64,000 nt of DNA from Schistocephalus solidus (taxonomy: Eukaryota > Platyhelminthes > Cestoda > Diphyllobothriidea > Diphyllobothriidae): positions 310,001-374,000 of the forward strand of contig WEDG01001459.1 of assembly GCA_017591395.1 (NCBI GenBank), written 5' to 3'. The notes under the pieces are model-generated. The model was not told where the DNA came from. It worked only from the letters and a program-made list of their open reading frames with translations, and made no database searches. A program made the position numbers and the translations under genes. This document shows positions 11,313 to 24,000 of the stretch, in pieces (position 1 is the first letter of the stretch; each line of letters starts with the position of its first letter).

Positions 11313-12565
11313 GAAAAAATGCTTTAAAAACAATCGATAAAATGTGGTGAAAAAATGAAGAAATTGTTACAGACCCTGATTCAGTGGTACAGGCGGGTGC
11401 AGATGAAGTTCTCCAATTTTCATGAAAACATGCTCAGGCCTATCATAACGCCTCCCTCTTAGCACTTAGCTGCCTCGCCGTTATAGTAAATTTAAGTTTA
11501 TTTTTTAATTTAAAATTCAAGAAATGCGAAAATTTAATTCCAAACGCCACTGAAAACTCACCGAGTTCAGCTGCCTTTACAGTAAATTCTCGGTCTGCCA
11601 ATGGAAAAGTCTAATACAATGATCCACAGATGGCCATGTACGAGTTCACCCTTTAACTCCAAGGTGTTCGTAACGATTCTTGTCCATTCATTATTTTTTT
11701 CAACATATCCAGGAAGACAACCAATAAGATTTGAAAACATAAAGCCATGTTTGTTCTGGTATAACTATCTATACTAAGTCGACATAAACTCCGAAAGAAT
11801 TTTTACCACCACGGGATTAACGTGAGTTAGGCTAATGGCGTAGTCCTGGTATGGAACGGATTAGCGTGTACTTTCCTGTGGTCATTATCAACCAAAATTA
11901 TAACTTCAAAGATACACAAAAGGATTCTGCAAACTTATTTAAGTTTGCTCGACGTTATGGTGTCAAACTGGGCTCAAGCCATAATGTTCTTGAAAATTTA
12001 TTTAAGAGGCAAGTTATCTACTGGACTTTTGCTTTTGATTAACTTTCTTTAATTCAGTACGCTATTATGACAATCGGGTAAATTATTACACGTGAATAAT
12101 AAGAGAACTCAACTAACGCTAAACTTTTTACACAAATGGAGTGTAGGTAACATTATCAGAATTTATCGAGAAAAGTATCTGCTAACCAAATTGTTGTCCG
12201 GAGCTTTTTATGGAACTTTATTCTGCAATGTTAGAAGTCTTTTAATCAAGTTTTCAACTAATCAATATGGCTGTCACTTATTTCCTAAGTAGGGAATAAC
12301 GTGGTTTGCGAAGACAAAAAATAATTTTTGACTTAGTTCTGACGACCTCTGTGACATGTTTTGTTGCAACGTTTCTCAAGGAATTTTTTATGGGATTTGT
12401 CAGAAGAGACATGTAACTTAACTGCTGAAATGGAACGATTGTCTACCAAGTTATATCTTTGGATCTATCGTTTAAAAGTGTTCAATTCCAACGGAATTGT
12501 GTTAAAAATGGATGGAGCTGACAGTTACGTAGCTCTTTCTTCAGTTTTCTCATTTGTTCGAAAGG

Positions 12566-12744
12566 TTTTGCTCTTATTTCTCTTTATGCAACAAAGTTAA
12601 CATAAACATCCTTGATGGTGAAAAATCAGCCTAATCCTGGTAATATTTTGGAAAGGCAGGGTAGTTAGATTTACTGGGAAGTGCATATAAGTCAATTTAG
12701 GTTTTGAGTTTAGGACGATTTATTTTTTAACCCCTGACGTCCAG
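12566..12744 (+). repeat. Direct repeat F, copy 2
   Basis: Second copy of the 11137-11312 repeat, starting TTTTGCTCTTATTTCTCTTT and ending near GACGTCCAG. The sequences outside the repeat do not match, so the duplicated unit seems limited to about 180 nt. Confidence 0.8.
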
Positions 12745-13251
12745 AATTTTGGTTAAAAACAACGGCAACCGTTAATTATCAAAGCCTCTTTTCATCAGTT
12801 TGAAATTGGAAACATGATGGGTACATTTTTCAAGCGATAAAATGAATAAGAAAATAGTCATAAAACTGTAACGATTAGCAGATTCTAAAAGCATAAGTAT
12901 CGAAGGAATCACCAGTAATAAACTAGCCACAAAAGCCCCCTTCAAGAGATTGTCAAAAAATGTTCATTTCGGTAAAATAAGGCAGATAAAACTTTTGGAG
13001 AATAACCACACAAAATCTGGGTTTAACAGTAAATGTAAGTGATCCTTAGGGAAATAGCGAAATGTTACCCCAAAGTTTTAATATGCTCTGAAGCGATCTG
13101 TTTTGGCACGATCAACTCCGATTGACTCGACGGTGGGAAACATTTGCCCTTCAGGAGTCGTCTACCTATGTGCACCGCTTCCTCCGCTACATGCAGGGGT
13201 CCTAAAATTATAGAAGATTTAATGTGTTAGAAGTCAATAAATGTTTATGTC

Positions 13252-13310
13252 TTTGGCGGATGTACGCTTCACAAATCCGTTATGGGACTCTTTCGTCCCA
13301 GTACCGGGAA
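13252..13310 (-). mobile_element. SINE family A tail remnant
   Basis: GGCGGATGTACGCTTCACAA, TGGGACTCTTTCGTCCCAGT and ACCGGG match the outer part of the family A tail, as in 314-370. Only about 60 nt remain. Confidence 0.55.
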
Positions 13311-13363
13311 GCTGTGTTGAGAAGGCAAAATTCATGTTAAAATGCTAATAAAGGTTCGAAATT

Positions 13364-13567
13364 TCAGAAAATGTAGGAAAACAGTTTAGGAGGGAGTTTC
13401 AAAGTGAACAACGTACGAGAACTGCCATCACGCCAAGTACACATGTTGTCGAAGTTGATGAAACTGTTCAGAATGCCCCCTGAGGCGTTCTGGATGACTG
13501 ATGACAATAACGAGTACCATAAAGCAAGAAAAGGTACTGGTAATGGGACAAAAATGTTAAAAAATCT
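13364..13567 (-). CDS. Candidate terminal exon, unknown protein
   Basis: A strong minus-strand acceptor (GTCACGATTCTTTTTTTGCAG) opens into 67 codons followed by a TGA stop. The peptide starts RFFNIFVPLPVPFLALWYSL, a hydrophobic stretch that could be a membrane segment, followed by an asparagine- and serine-containing part (NASGGILNSFINFDNMCTW). A competing frame (DFLTFLSHYQYLFLLYG...) is shorter. No family is recognised, and no AATAAA is obvious close downstream on the minus strand. Chance remains possible. Confidence 0.25.
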   Translation of the reverse strand, partial: RFFNIFVPLPVPFLALWYSLLSSVIQNASGGILNSFINFDNMCTWRDGSSRTLFTLKLPPKLFSYIF

Positions 13568-13920
13568 CTGCAAAAAAAGAATCGTGACACGGAAATTAAA
13601 AAAACAGGCTGCCTATCACACTCTAAGGCAACATGATGTCGAGTATTTTTTGTGAAAGTACTCCGAATCAAAAATACAACAGTACATTATGGGCAGCAGA
13701 TGCACACTTTTCAACAAAGTAGTGATAAGGACACACGTAAATGAAATAATTAAATGCCATAAATACACCTACTTGGACGAGGCAGCCTGCATATGATGGG
13801 ACAACAGAATACTAATTTATCAGGAATTCCGGTGTGATGTGACTTATCACCAAGACGATTAGTCAAACTATCAGTGCTTAAAGTCGATATAGCTGGCTCC
13901 ATTTACAGTATCCACCCTAA

Positions 13921-14000
13921 CTATGAAATCTCAGGGATTTCGCAAGAAACGATCCGTTACGCGAAATCAGCCCACACTGCGTCTCTGAAAAGCCTTACAG
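13921..14000 (+). repeat. Dispersed repeat E, copy 1
   Basis: CTATGAAATCTCAGGGATTT, CGCAAGAAACGATCCGTTAC and GCGAAATCAGCCCACACTG match 26008-26083 at about 80 percent by eye. The family seems to centre on a small hairpin (TGAAATCTC/GAGATTTCA, intact in the other copy). Confidence 0.75.
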
Positions 14001-16931
14001 TGTGTGTATTTTCTGAGATATTCTGTCTGGCCAAACATTAGAGAGTTCTAAGGAGAAGAAGAGTTCCCGTTTGAGCAGGATGGGTCTTTCTAATAATACC
14101 GTCATGGTTCAAGAGTCTACCTGGCTCAAAGATTGTCTTATAGACGGATTTGACAAAGGCAAAACAGGACACCGAGAATACCCCTGGCTGCCTCACTCAC
14201 CTTCATTAACTGAGCGAGCTTATTAATGTTTATTTTTTATCAACTCTCAAGACGATTTGGTCTAATCCTGAACGAGAGTTTTACTGGAAGTGCAGCGTGA
14301 ATGGTTTATTCAAAAAAGCGTTCATGTAACTGGTAAGTACTCTAGCCCTTAATTTTGACAGTTAAAACAAAGTTGACAACAGATTTGGGAAATGCCGCAA
14401 ATGATGAATTTATAAACTGGTTCATATCTAAGGAATAGTTGGTCTAGTTATGGACGATTTCTGCAACCCTAGACAGAGTTACCCAGTGAAAAACGAAACG
14501 AAAAACTAAATATCACATGCTTGGCACAGCTAGCACGCGTAGCTGAAAGTTTATTGAGGGGTAGCAGTTTTAAGTACATATCGCCCAAGACGTTTTTCCA
14601 CTGTGTGAGTTCCTAATTAACTTAAGTCTCCTTTTAAAAGTTTTTTAATTACTGAATTAATGATCTAGGCCCAGTGTGTGCAGAAGTGATGTGGGTAGAT
14701 TTTGTTTCGTTTGGTGACGTTGGACTTTGAAGAAAACTTACCATTTATTTACGTTGGGTCTAGGGGCATGACCTACGACCCATCGCACCCATTTGATTTA
14801 AGTCACTTAATTATTCTGACAGCAGCCTATTTAATTACTCTTTGGCGAACATGAGGCTTGGGAGCTAGAATTCAGTCTCAGCCAATAAAATGAATTTCCG
14901 AGGGACAGTTATGATATCCCCAATCACCACCTTAGCAACGGACGAGACCGCAATCAAATTTTGCGAAGACTTCCTATTGGAAACGTCAGTCCAAAAGATG
15001 GGAAAAGGCAGAAATAAGGCTGCAATTTGAAAAGCTACTAATAATGCACGTGCTTAGCCAAACACAAAGATTAAAAACACTATGACAAAAAGGTGAAACA
15101 GCTATTGTGAATATATATATCTTTGTGTTTAATTTTTGTGACAGGAAAATACTTAAGAGTGAATTATCCAAAATTTCCAAAGATAGGGAAATTAAAATGC
15201 TAATCTACTCTTAAATAAAGCCAGAATGGACTACGCTTGCGTTCTAACGTTCTAATTGACTTGGCAAATGACAAGCAATGATGAGAATGAAAGCTTTAGC
15301 TGAGAGGAATTCAGAGTTCAGAGTATTTCAAACCAAAAATATGACAGTTTGCATCCAATTCCCTTTAGATTATCACGAGTATTACATCTCGAAGTTCTGT
15401 CAAAGAAATCAAAACAGAGGAATAGCGTAGCTCTTTGGACAAATTTAAGTGAAACCTCAGCTGATCTACTAAATGAGATAATCACAGACTTCCCGAGTCT
15501 AATTCTCACAATTTTGCCTAGTATGCACGTTTTAATTGCACGGGTGGATCCTGCAGAACTTTACTGAAAAAAACTGGCTAAAAGCACATAGTTGAAAATT
15601 TGCTGAGCTCAGAATGCGCGTTGGCAATCAAGATGACAGCCGAAACTGCGACTGTGAATAGAAAGGATTCTAGAAGGACTTTATAAGATGATGCAGAGAT
15701 AGAAATTTCAGGTCCGGAGATGACGTGAATTTTTTGAGATGTTTTCAAGTTAGAGAATTAAAGAAATAAAGGACAACCTTGGATCAAGTTCATTCGAATT
15801 TGAACACCAAACACAGCACTTTGCTTAGAACCAGGTACTGCTTGTTTCGTTAAAAAAACCAGAAAACAGCACATAAAATAGAAAATCAGCTTATTACCAT
15901 GGCCAAAATTATTTTGAATACCAAAATCGAGCATGCATATAACATATAATACGTTTTGAAAAGCCAAGAAGCGTTTGCACCGTGAATGTTCTTCAAAATA
16001 AATAATAAAAATCTAGTCATACAGCACCAGGTTTCTAGTCAAATCCGGCGACACAGTGCAAGGAAACAATACAAACTCACAGTCTTGCGTAATAGTATTA
16101 ACACTTATTTTACCAAAGAAGAATTAGACGCGATTGCTTTGAAAAGGACTTTATTTGTCTGACGTTTGAGATTTCAACTCGAACCAATCTGCGAAGACAG
16201 CATCAAATGGGGTCTACTTATTTTACCGTTAATTAGACGAAATTTGATGAAATATCAAATAAATGCAGGGGAATACAGCTAGAGCAAATACTGGAAGGAT
16301 TGTTGCTTGCTTCAACAAACAATGAAAACTCCCAATGCAAGAGATTCATTCAGATGGACGATGAACGATCTGAGAAATTCAAAGGATAGGTTGCTGAGCA
16401 TACATCTGCTTTTGATAAATTCTCTTTAAGCATATAACATATTACTATTGTAATAAGTAAAACAAAGAGGTGGCTACAATCACGTTACGCCAGTCAATGC
16501 TGTGCACACAGAATAACAGCCTACAGGCCCCGCAGCTGTCGTGGCCCAAAACCACCAAGCGAACCCCCTGGCGGCTATCAACCCCCCAGACGCTGATCAA
16601 AATACACTGAATGATAATATGTTTTTCTCCCCTCCCCCACCCTATGGCGTTATCTTGTTTCTTTTTGCCCGCATCTTTTAATAATTTCAATCGCAATATA
16701 AATGTACATCCCCGAACAAAATTTATCAAGAACAGAGGTATGACCACTAAATTGTCTCTATATTTTTTAAAAGGAAGTTTCACAACCTTAAAACAGTCCA
16801 AAGATATGAAAAATATCGACAAAATGGTGTACTAGTATAAAGCATGCAAAAGAACTAGCGCAAATTAATTATTTGCTAAACCTGTGCCCTCTTGCGATCT
16901 CAGTAGGTATACGAGGGATGAATGAGCCTTC
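14001..16931. other. No gene recognised
   Basis: AT-rich DNA with a short (AT)n at 15113-15121. Open frames at 15318-15567 and 16445-16835 lie on opposite strands over the same bases and show no domain. A small terminal-exon-like piece follows a good minus acceptor at about 15566 but gives only 14 codons. Confidence 0.45.
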
Positions 16932-17408
16932 TGTAAGTGGCACATGGTTTAGTTAACGAAAGAGGCAAAAATGCGAGGTCCAGGAAACAATTTGAACAAA
17001 GATTATACAATCGCTCGAACAAGCAGGCTATTGGCCGAATTTTTTTGATTCTCGCTGAAAGCCATCGTCAGAGGCAGTCGCAGATAAGGGCAGTGGAGGC
17101 CCAAGGAGTGCAGTATTTATTTACTGTGCGGCCAGATAGTACTATAATTAGCTGCCCTCGCGTGCGTCGCTGGGGGTCGTAGTCCAGTCGTCAATGGCCA
17201 CCATTTTATTATCCACCGTTGATCAAATACGACGCCCAGCGTCGATTGCACGACCTGGTAATTATGCTACGCATGTAGTCGCACGGCACCTACGTCCTAT
17301 AAATACTGCATTCGTTTGGCTTTCACGACACCTATCTGCAATTTACTCTGATGATTTAGTTCAGGTGGGAACCCAAGTCGTCAGGTCAATAAACTTCTTG
17401 TCACTACG
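16932..17408 (+). mobile_element. Possible solo LTR
   Basis: A GC-richer island with an ordered promoter and polyadenylation pair typical of retroviral-type LTRs: TATAAATA at 17298-17305 and AATAAA at 17388-17393, within a block that may start TGTAAG and end GATCA. No primer-binding site, polypurine tract, gag-pol frame or second copy was found, and no target-site duplication is clear. The call rests on architecture alone; a cryptic promoter next to a poly(A) signal would look the same. The 126-codon frame at 17194-17574 runs through it and is probably not a gene. Confidence 0.3.
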
Positions 17409-18693
17409 ATCAAATATTTTTATTTTTATTCTATTTTTTTCGTTCCTTCATCTCCTTCTTATAAACCATTATGTTAAGTATACTCAGTCATCTAAGCGTA
17501 TCTTTTTGCCTTTCTGGTTAAGGCAAAACCGTTTACACCAGACTATAAATTTAAATACTTTTTGTATGTTTTAAGCTAAATAGTCAAACAGTCGATCGTA
17601 TCTGTAAAGCATTTAAAAAGGAAACAAAAACTGCGACACAGGAGCGAACAGATCAGATTCTCTTAATGGTTCAATATCGATTACATAGTAGAAGATCTTC
17701 TACCAGAAAGGCAGAATTTTCCACATGGAGGCTCCGAAGCATGGCAGTTAACAACGTTGGGCGAAGTACAACACTGAATCGCTTTTCGTAGTAAATTTTT
17801 GGGCTAAAAGAAAGTGCTTTCTTAATTCTTAAGGGTAAACAAAATACTGCTGTATTAATCACGGCACTGGTTCTCAATTCTCAAGTCTCAATGGCGTACA
17901 CCAAAAGTCTTAAAAAACAAATGTCATTAACTGTCAGGAGGTGCCCGTTATTTCTGCTTTTTCCAGTCCAAATTTGGCCAAATAATATCGTCGTCCAAAG
18001 GCTTAATCAACAACCTGTATTTTTTCGATACAGGCTACCAAAGAAACATGAATACACAACAAATATTTTAACTTACTTTTTTAAAATAAACTTGAGAAAA
18101 CCATCTAAATTTAAGGACAAAGTAAAGCACACTTGTGGTAACAATAGCAGAAATAGGTGTTTGCCTACTCTACTGACTAATATTTATGCACGGACCAGAT
18201 TCTTTCTCTCACTGCGCCAAAATAATTGGGTACCTGCTTATATAGAAGACCGAATTTAAAGAGCAAAAGCCGTTGAAACGCAGTAACTGAAACTAGAAAC
18301 TGCTCCAATTATCCCCGGATCTACGTATTAAAACGCGAGTTTGAGTATTTTTGACAGAAAACCGGCTTAACCCCGGGTTAGGATCGAGACCCTGGCTGCG
18401 TGTTCTTTCATTAGACGTAGGTATCACTTTCATGAGACCTACTGCTCGCAGCTGACTGAACGCAAAGGGGGAGGACATGTAGCGAAAATAGGGTCTTTTC
18501 GGTTGCTGGTTCCTCCAAATTTGAACTGAAATCATTACGGAGAAGACGCTGGTTATATGCCATATGGCGCCCAACGCGCAGTATTTTGAAGCACGAGTAA
18601 ATATCAATGGAAGCAACGAGCATCAATAAGCAAATTTGCATATCCCTAACTCAGAAGTTCAGGAAATATTAAGATCGGTCATGAAGGGGCTGA
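17409..18693. other. No gene recognised
   Basis: The 122-codon plus frame at 17891-18259 and the minus frames at 18293-18641 show no domain. The segment at 18362-18520 is GC-richer, with a tRNA-box-like GGTTAGGATCGAGACCC, but no fold could be drawn. Confidence 0.4.
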
Positions 18694-19600
18694 CTCGACC
18701 TCCAAAGCTAACAAAACCCTCGGTCGGCTACAGTTCTCAGCCTGGAATCGCCGTGGACAACAACTCAATACGGAACTGAAGATTTACAGGGCAGTTGTCA
18801 TGATGAGGTTCCTGCACGGTGGCAGAGACCTGGACAATGTCCATGTTACATGTCAGAAAATTTAATCACATCCACCTCAGTTGCCTCCAGATAATACTGA
18901 AGCTGGGGTGGCAAGAGAGAGTCCGAGACACGGCAACTCCAACTAGGAAGGAGCGGCCACACCGTGAAGATGAAGGACGAGCGTCTAACAAGGTGGCTAT
19001 TCTACGGTGACATCGTAATGGGCGCTCGTCAATATACAGGACAGAAATGGCGTTACAATGATATTCTGAAGATTTCCCTCAAAATCAAAAACTCAACCTC
19101 GGAGACCTGGGGGGGGGATCGGGGCTCGCTGAGGATCAGCCGTCTTGGCGAACAGTAGTAAAGACTGGGCAGCAATCTAAGATGCCAGTTGGATCCCCTC
19201 CATTGAAGCCAAAAAAGGGGTTCGCAAATGTTTCATTTTGTCTACCGACAAGTAAAACAACCCATGCCCTTCCAGCATGTTCGTGATGCCAACTGATGTT
19301 CCGCGCACGGATTGGCCTCGTCTACCTTCTTCGGATTCAAGGCACTACCAACGCGGCACACAACCCTACCATCTTTGAACCGGCCTCTACTACCGACCCC
19401 ACAACTGCAACTTCCACGAAGTCCGCGATTGCCATTACCGACATTCACTTACGAATCCATCACATAAAGACTGGCGACCCGGCGCCAGAGCACCAACATA
19501 TTTCCGCTGCATCCGTCTCAAATGCTGACACTACATACGACCATTCAGTAACCACATGAGTCTGCTCGAACAAATGTCCCCCATGAACATTTGTGGTAAA
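18694..19600 (+). mobile_element. 5'-truncated, decayed non-LTR retrotransposon (LINE) 3' end
   Basis: Pieces of the C-terminal part of a LINE endonuclease/reverse-transcriptase protein follow one another in the right order across several frames: KANKTLGRLQFSAWNRRGQQ, then LNTELKIYRAVV, AETWT...RKFNHIHLSCLQ, ILKLGWQERVRDT, DERLTRWLFYGDIVMGARQY, WRYNDILKISLK, LAEDQPSWRTVVKTG, FRARIGLVYLLRIQG, and a remnant of a final C2H2-like zinc finger near 19490-19600. This order (thumb and connection, LFYGD block, W-rich motif, zinc-finger tail) is known for LINEs of this kind. The endonuclease and polymerase core are missing, and frameshifts and stops separate the blocks, so it is dead. It could be the remains of a master that also moved the SINEs, which is inference. 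Confidence 0.9.
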
Positions 19601-19704
19601 ATACCGCAATTCAAACAAAGCTTGATCTACCAACTATAAAACACATAAAACATGCCCCAAATCGCTCACCATTGCTCACGTCACAGGAAAGCATGTTCGT
19701 TGGT

Positions 19705-20450
19705 GCAACCTGGTGCCCGACCAGGCCATGTCTGGCACAGGTACACGGGCATTTGCAGCTCCGTCAGTCGATGAGTCTATTCCCAGCACCAACTGACTGA
19801 TAGGCTCAGACAGTCTACTGATTCATGGAAGGGGGAAGAGAGGTTGAGGCTGACCCTGGGGTACAACATCCCCACGTCACATCAGCGCATTCCTTCAGTA
19901 TACTAAACCTGACGCGCTTGAATATATCACTCATATCCTCAAGGTCGTGGTTCGGAAGGCTGACAACTGACGGTGAAACTCAGACTTCACAGGCAGCCAA
20001 GAGACTGTGTGCGTGAGCTGAGTGACTAATTGGGGACTGAGAACCAGGCTCAGTGGTTCCTTATATGACATTTCAAACGTCGTAGTCCAAAGATGTCCAC
20101 CGTGTGCTCCACAGCATGGTGGTGCAGGAACGGTGACTTGCACGTGGATTAGTTTTAAGTGATAGTAGACTTGCGATGCTGCCAACGCACTCTCTCTTTC
20201 CTTACCTGCCTGCGCCCAATGTCAAGACAGAGTCAAGAAAACGGGTGGAGGGGTCAGGTACAGGTGGCTGGCACGGCCAGAGACCTTCCTAACTACGCGG
20301 CCAGGCCTGAGTCAGATCCTACGGAGTGGGAGTGCCATAAATGGCAAGAGTGGCTGATGCAACGTGAGCCGGCATCTACGCGTGCCACCACGCCCCCATT
20401 TTCGGCATTTTTTATGGGAGCTCGACCTGCTGCGTCTTGAGCTGACTCCC
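19705..20450. repeat. Family B copy with inverted halves
   Basis: The left half (19709-20070) runs in the plus sense of family B (GACCAGGCCATGTCTGGCAC, CTGACGCGCTTGAATATATC, GGCTGACAACTGACGGTGAA). From about 20076 the sequence switches to the reverse complement of the right half (GTCCACCGTGTGCTCCACAG, GTGACTTGCACGTGGATTAG, GGAGTGGGAGTGCCATAAAT). The copy at 35405-36050 has both halves in one direction, so this one is rearranged. No protein is supported. Confidence 0.75.
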
Positions 20451-20499
20451 TTGTTAGTCCAGTGCATCTACCAAGCGGTCCGCTTAGGGGTATGACATG

Positions 20500-21014
20500 T
20501 TAGATCTGAGCCAGTAACCCCTTTTGTGAAAACCTGGTGCGTTGTGCGGGGACAGGGTCGTGCGTGGCACGCATATATAGGCTGTGATGCTCTGTCAGCC
20601 ATCGGCATCCAATCCCAGCATCAGATGACGGACCAGTGGGGACGGCAGACCAGTGAATAGGAAGGGAGAGAGAGAATGTGTGAGGTCGACTCTGGGGACT
20701 ACGAACCCACGGCACTTTAGCACACTTTCTCACTACAAACAAGCGCAAACGCTCCTAACCTACTACAGTGCGTTAAAATTCGTAGCTTGGAAAGCCGCCA
20801 ACTGATGGTAAAACTCGGCCCAGCTGCACTGGCTCACTCTTAATATGGTTTCTATGACAATCCCACCACGATGGATTCCGAGTGGCCAATTAAGTTTTCT
20901 AAAACCCTGGTCCACCCGCGCGGACCAGGTGCGTGTGACATGGGCAGATGAGGTGTTGTTTCCGGTGAGACAGGGGACCAGGAACCCTCTCCCCAATAAT
21001 ACGATGTGCAAACC
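20500..21014 (+). repeat. Family B copy, left part
   Basis: Shares TGTGAAAACCTGGTGCG, GGGACAGGGTCGTGCGTGGC, GAGAATGTGTGAGGTCGACT, CAGTGCGTTAAAATTCGTAG and CTTGGAAAGCCGCCAACTGA with the 35405 and 19705 copies. It ends in a telomere-like segment. Confidence 0.75.
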
Positions 21015-21090
21015 TAAATCCTAAATATTTTTTAACCTCAACACTACCCCAAACCTAAATCCTAACCCCTACGCTAACCGTTACCTCCCG
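21015..21090 (+). repeat. Degenerate CCTAA block
   Basis: AAACCTAAATCCTAAATATT, CCCCAAACCTAAATCCTAAC and CCCCTACGCTAACCGTTACC form imperfect telomere-like units directly after a family B copy. Confidence 0.65.
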
Positions 21091-24000
21091 GAAAAGTATC
21101 GGAAAGCCCCAGGAATGAAAGGATTCCTATTTCATTGTCATACCGTTTATCCCTGTCAATCACTTCCCCGATCCTGACTCCAGACTTCCTATGTGCGTCT
21201 TAACACCAGGTACTACAGGTTGGTGGAGAAGGAGTGAACTCGGAGGATGTTGCACAAGTCTAGTTCAAGCGCAGGGCCTGATACCGGCCTCTACACGTTG
21301 TGGGGCATATGGTGGACATCCTCGTTCACGACGATCGAAAGGTCACGTGACACTTCCGTAGGACAATTTATTCCTGTCCCCAGGAAAAAGTACTTACAAG
21401 CTGAAGAATTTAAACAGGTTTGAAAAAACGAAACCTTACTTCGTAAACAAAGTATCACGAGAAGATTGGACAATATATGCTATTTTTTAGAACAGCTCTA
21501 AAGACGCATGTAAATATTTTAGTAAAGATTTATTAGGGGATTTTGCGTCGTAAAATAGTGCCCCCATGAGGGTCACTGTTAATGTAACCCAATGAATAAA
21601 CAAATGGCAGGAATAATAATGACCTTATTGAATTCTTAAACCAGCAAAGAAATGCCAGTAACTTTGTAAAGGTCCGGGATAGCTAATAATTCTTCGTAGG
21701 AAAAAAATGATAAAATAAGTCATGTTTTTACCTCTTTGACTGTATATGTCTATAAAAACGCATTCTGCAAATGTCTTAAAATCTGTTATTGGTTTAATTA
21801 AAAAACAAAACTGGTGAAGCCAAACTCGCGTAAGATGTTAGAATATGTCCTTCAACAGCAATCCTGTTAAAACTACTTTGAAATAGGGCATTAATTTTTA
21901 GTTATCGCTTCAAATTTCCAAAAAACTAAAACATATTAACACTTACCTATTAACAGTCAAAAATTAACACTAAAAATAGTTTTATAGACTTGAATTTTGC
22001 TCAATAAAGAATTTTTAGTGTACTCAAATCATAAACGCTCTATATTGATAGATGTCCTTATGGTAAAACATACAACCGTATATATATCTTTGTCGCTCAA
22101 CTCCGTTGATTCCAAAATACCCATTAAAAGTTTTGAAATGAAGAGATTTTCTCTGGTAAAATGCTCAAATAATCCTTTATATTTGCTTTTGGAAAAAAGT
22201 CCTTTACGGCAGTCCGGAAAAGTCACATTGCGATTATTATAATAATCATTTGTTAACAAAAACATTCTGAGATCGAGTCGAATGCTAACTCATTGTAACA
22301 GAGTGCATTCTAACCGTTAGAAAGCCTTTATGTTATTTATAATATGTTGAAAGACAATTTGCATCGCTTATAAACAAGACTATACTTCAAAATGAATGAA
22401 AAAGGTACCAAGGAGGGTTCATTTGAGATACCGCCTTGCTAGGTCACACTACTATCTCAAAGGGACTCACCAGATGATAATTGGAAACTAATGGAACGAG
22501 GAGCTATTTTTAAATGAACATGCACGCAAGCTCACCATCCTTATAATAGAAAAGGTGAAATAAACCACGTGCCATATTTTCCGTTCTGAAATGCTTAAAG
22601 TCGGTTCTGCTGACCGCGTCTACTCTCACTCCTCTGATTAACTCAGTCAAGTCACTGAAAGCCTAGGGATTATTTGGTTTCCAGGCTAATACAATATATT
22701 TACCATGGAAGCCATGACATAATTGTTATAAATAAAACTTTTTAATTTTCGCAACAGTATTTTGGACTTGAAGTCTGTTGGCACAATAGTAATGCAATAT
22801 TCTCCCCTTCCCAACTTTTACGGATGAACTATTTTAGATTAGAATCATTTGCCTCCCAAGGTCCCTACCAACTCTTGGGGCTGACGGTTAAACTTTTATA
22901 AAAAGGACGTCCAGGATATACAAAAGCCTTCTACTAAATCCGCCCCGTTTTCATATTTTACAGCCAATAAAAACTTTTACCGCGAGAACCGGAAAGAACT
23001 TGGTTGAAAAAGACAAATTTCCAAACTTCATTGCAAACCCTTCTGAATGAATTTCAGATCAGTTGTTAAAAGAAGAGATCTGAGTAAGAAAAGTTATATA
23101 TGGAGGCTAAAACTTACCTCTTTTGGTGATTTAGGACCATGAAGATAGAAAAATGCCTTTGTAGAAGGCACATCGTAAACTGGTCATCGGCCAGATTGGT
23201 TCACCTTACCAATTATGCAGTACTGAACGTTAATTAGGAGCTTGAGAGAAAATATGTTTCCACGCAACATTTTCTAGCTTTGTTTGGAGGAATATTTTTA
23301 TAAGATAACCGGAAAACTTAAAGAGTAAAATGAAAATTTTTATAGAGCAGTGTTCAGTGAAAGAAAAAAAGATGAATAAACAGAATTAAAATATCAACAA
23401 TCTGCACTCCTAGCTTCCATACTTGAATTTGGGCCGAATTTTTTATAGAATCGAAAAAATGAGTCACAGCAGACACAGGCGTAAAGCATATTCGGCAACT
23501 ACGGCATTTGAAGTGGCCATGAACCATAAGTCTAGTACTGCAAGTTTTATGATTTAGGTGAGATACTCGGGACCCACATAATAGCATCAATTTTGTCCGC
23601 ACATACCCAATTACATGCAGCAGCTCATTAGAAACCTACAGATTTTCAAAACCATATACCTCCAAATATATACTCTTAAGCTAACGCCGTTTTTCTTTTT
23701 GGATACAAAAGTGTGTAAGAAGGATTGGTTAGAATCATTAGAATAGAAAGGCAAAACCTAACTAGATGAAACATAGTCTATTTTCTCAGAAAATATTTCT
23801 TACAGCCGTGTCCACTATCGCGTTACGCCATTGCAATAAAATTTACCCAACTCTTCGAATTCGCACATACCTTTCTAGCAGAACGAAAATGCTCACGGAG
23901 GCCGAGAGCGAATTGAACGCCTCTGCACTTTTACTGCCCTGGGGCAGACCATTTGCTCCGGATCCGATGGAGGAGGATATCGGGGACGTTATCATAAAAC

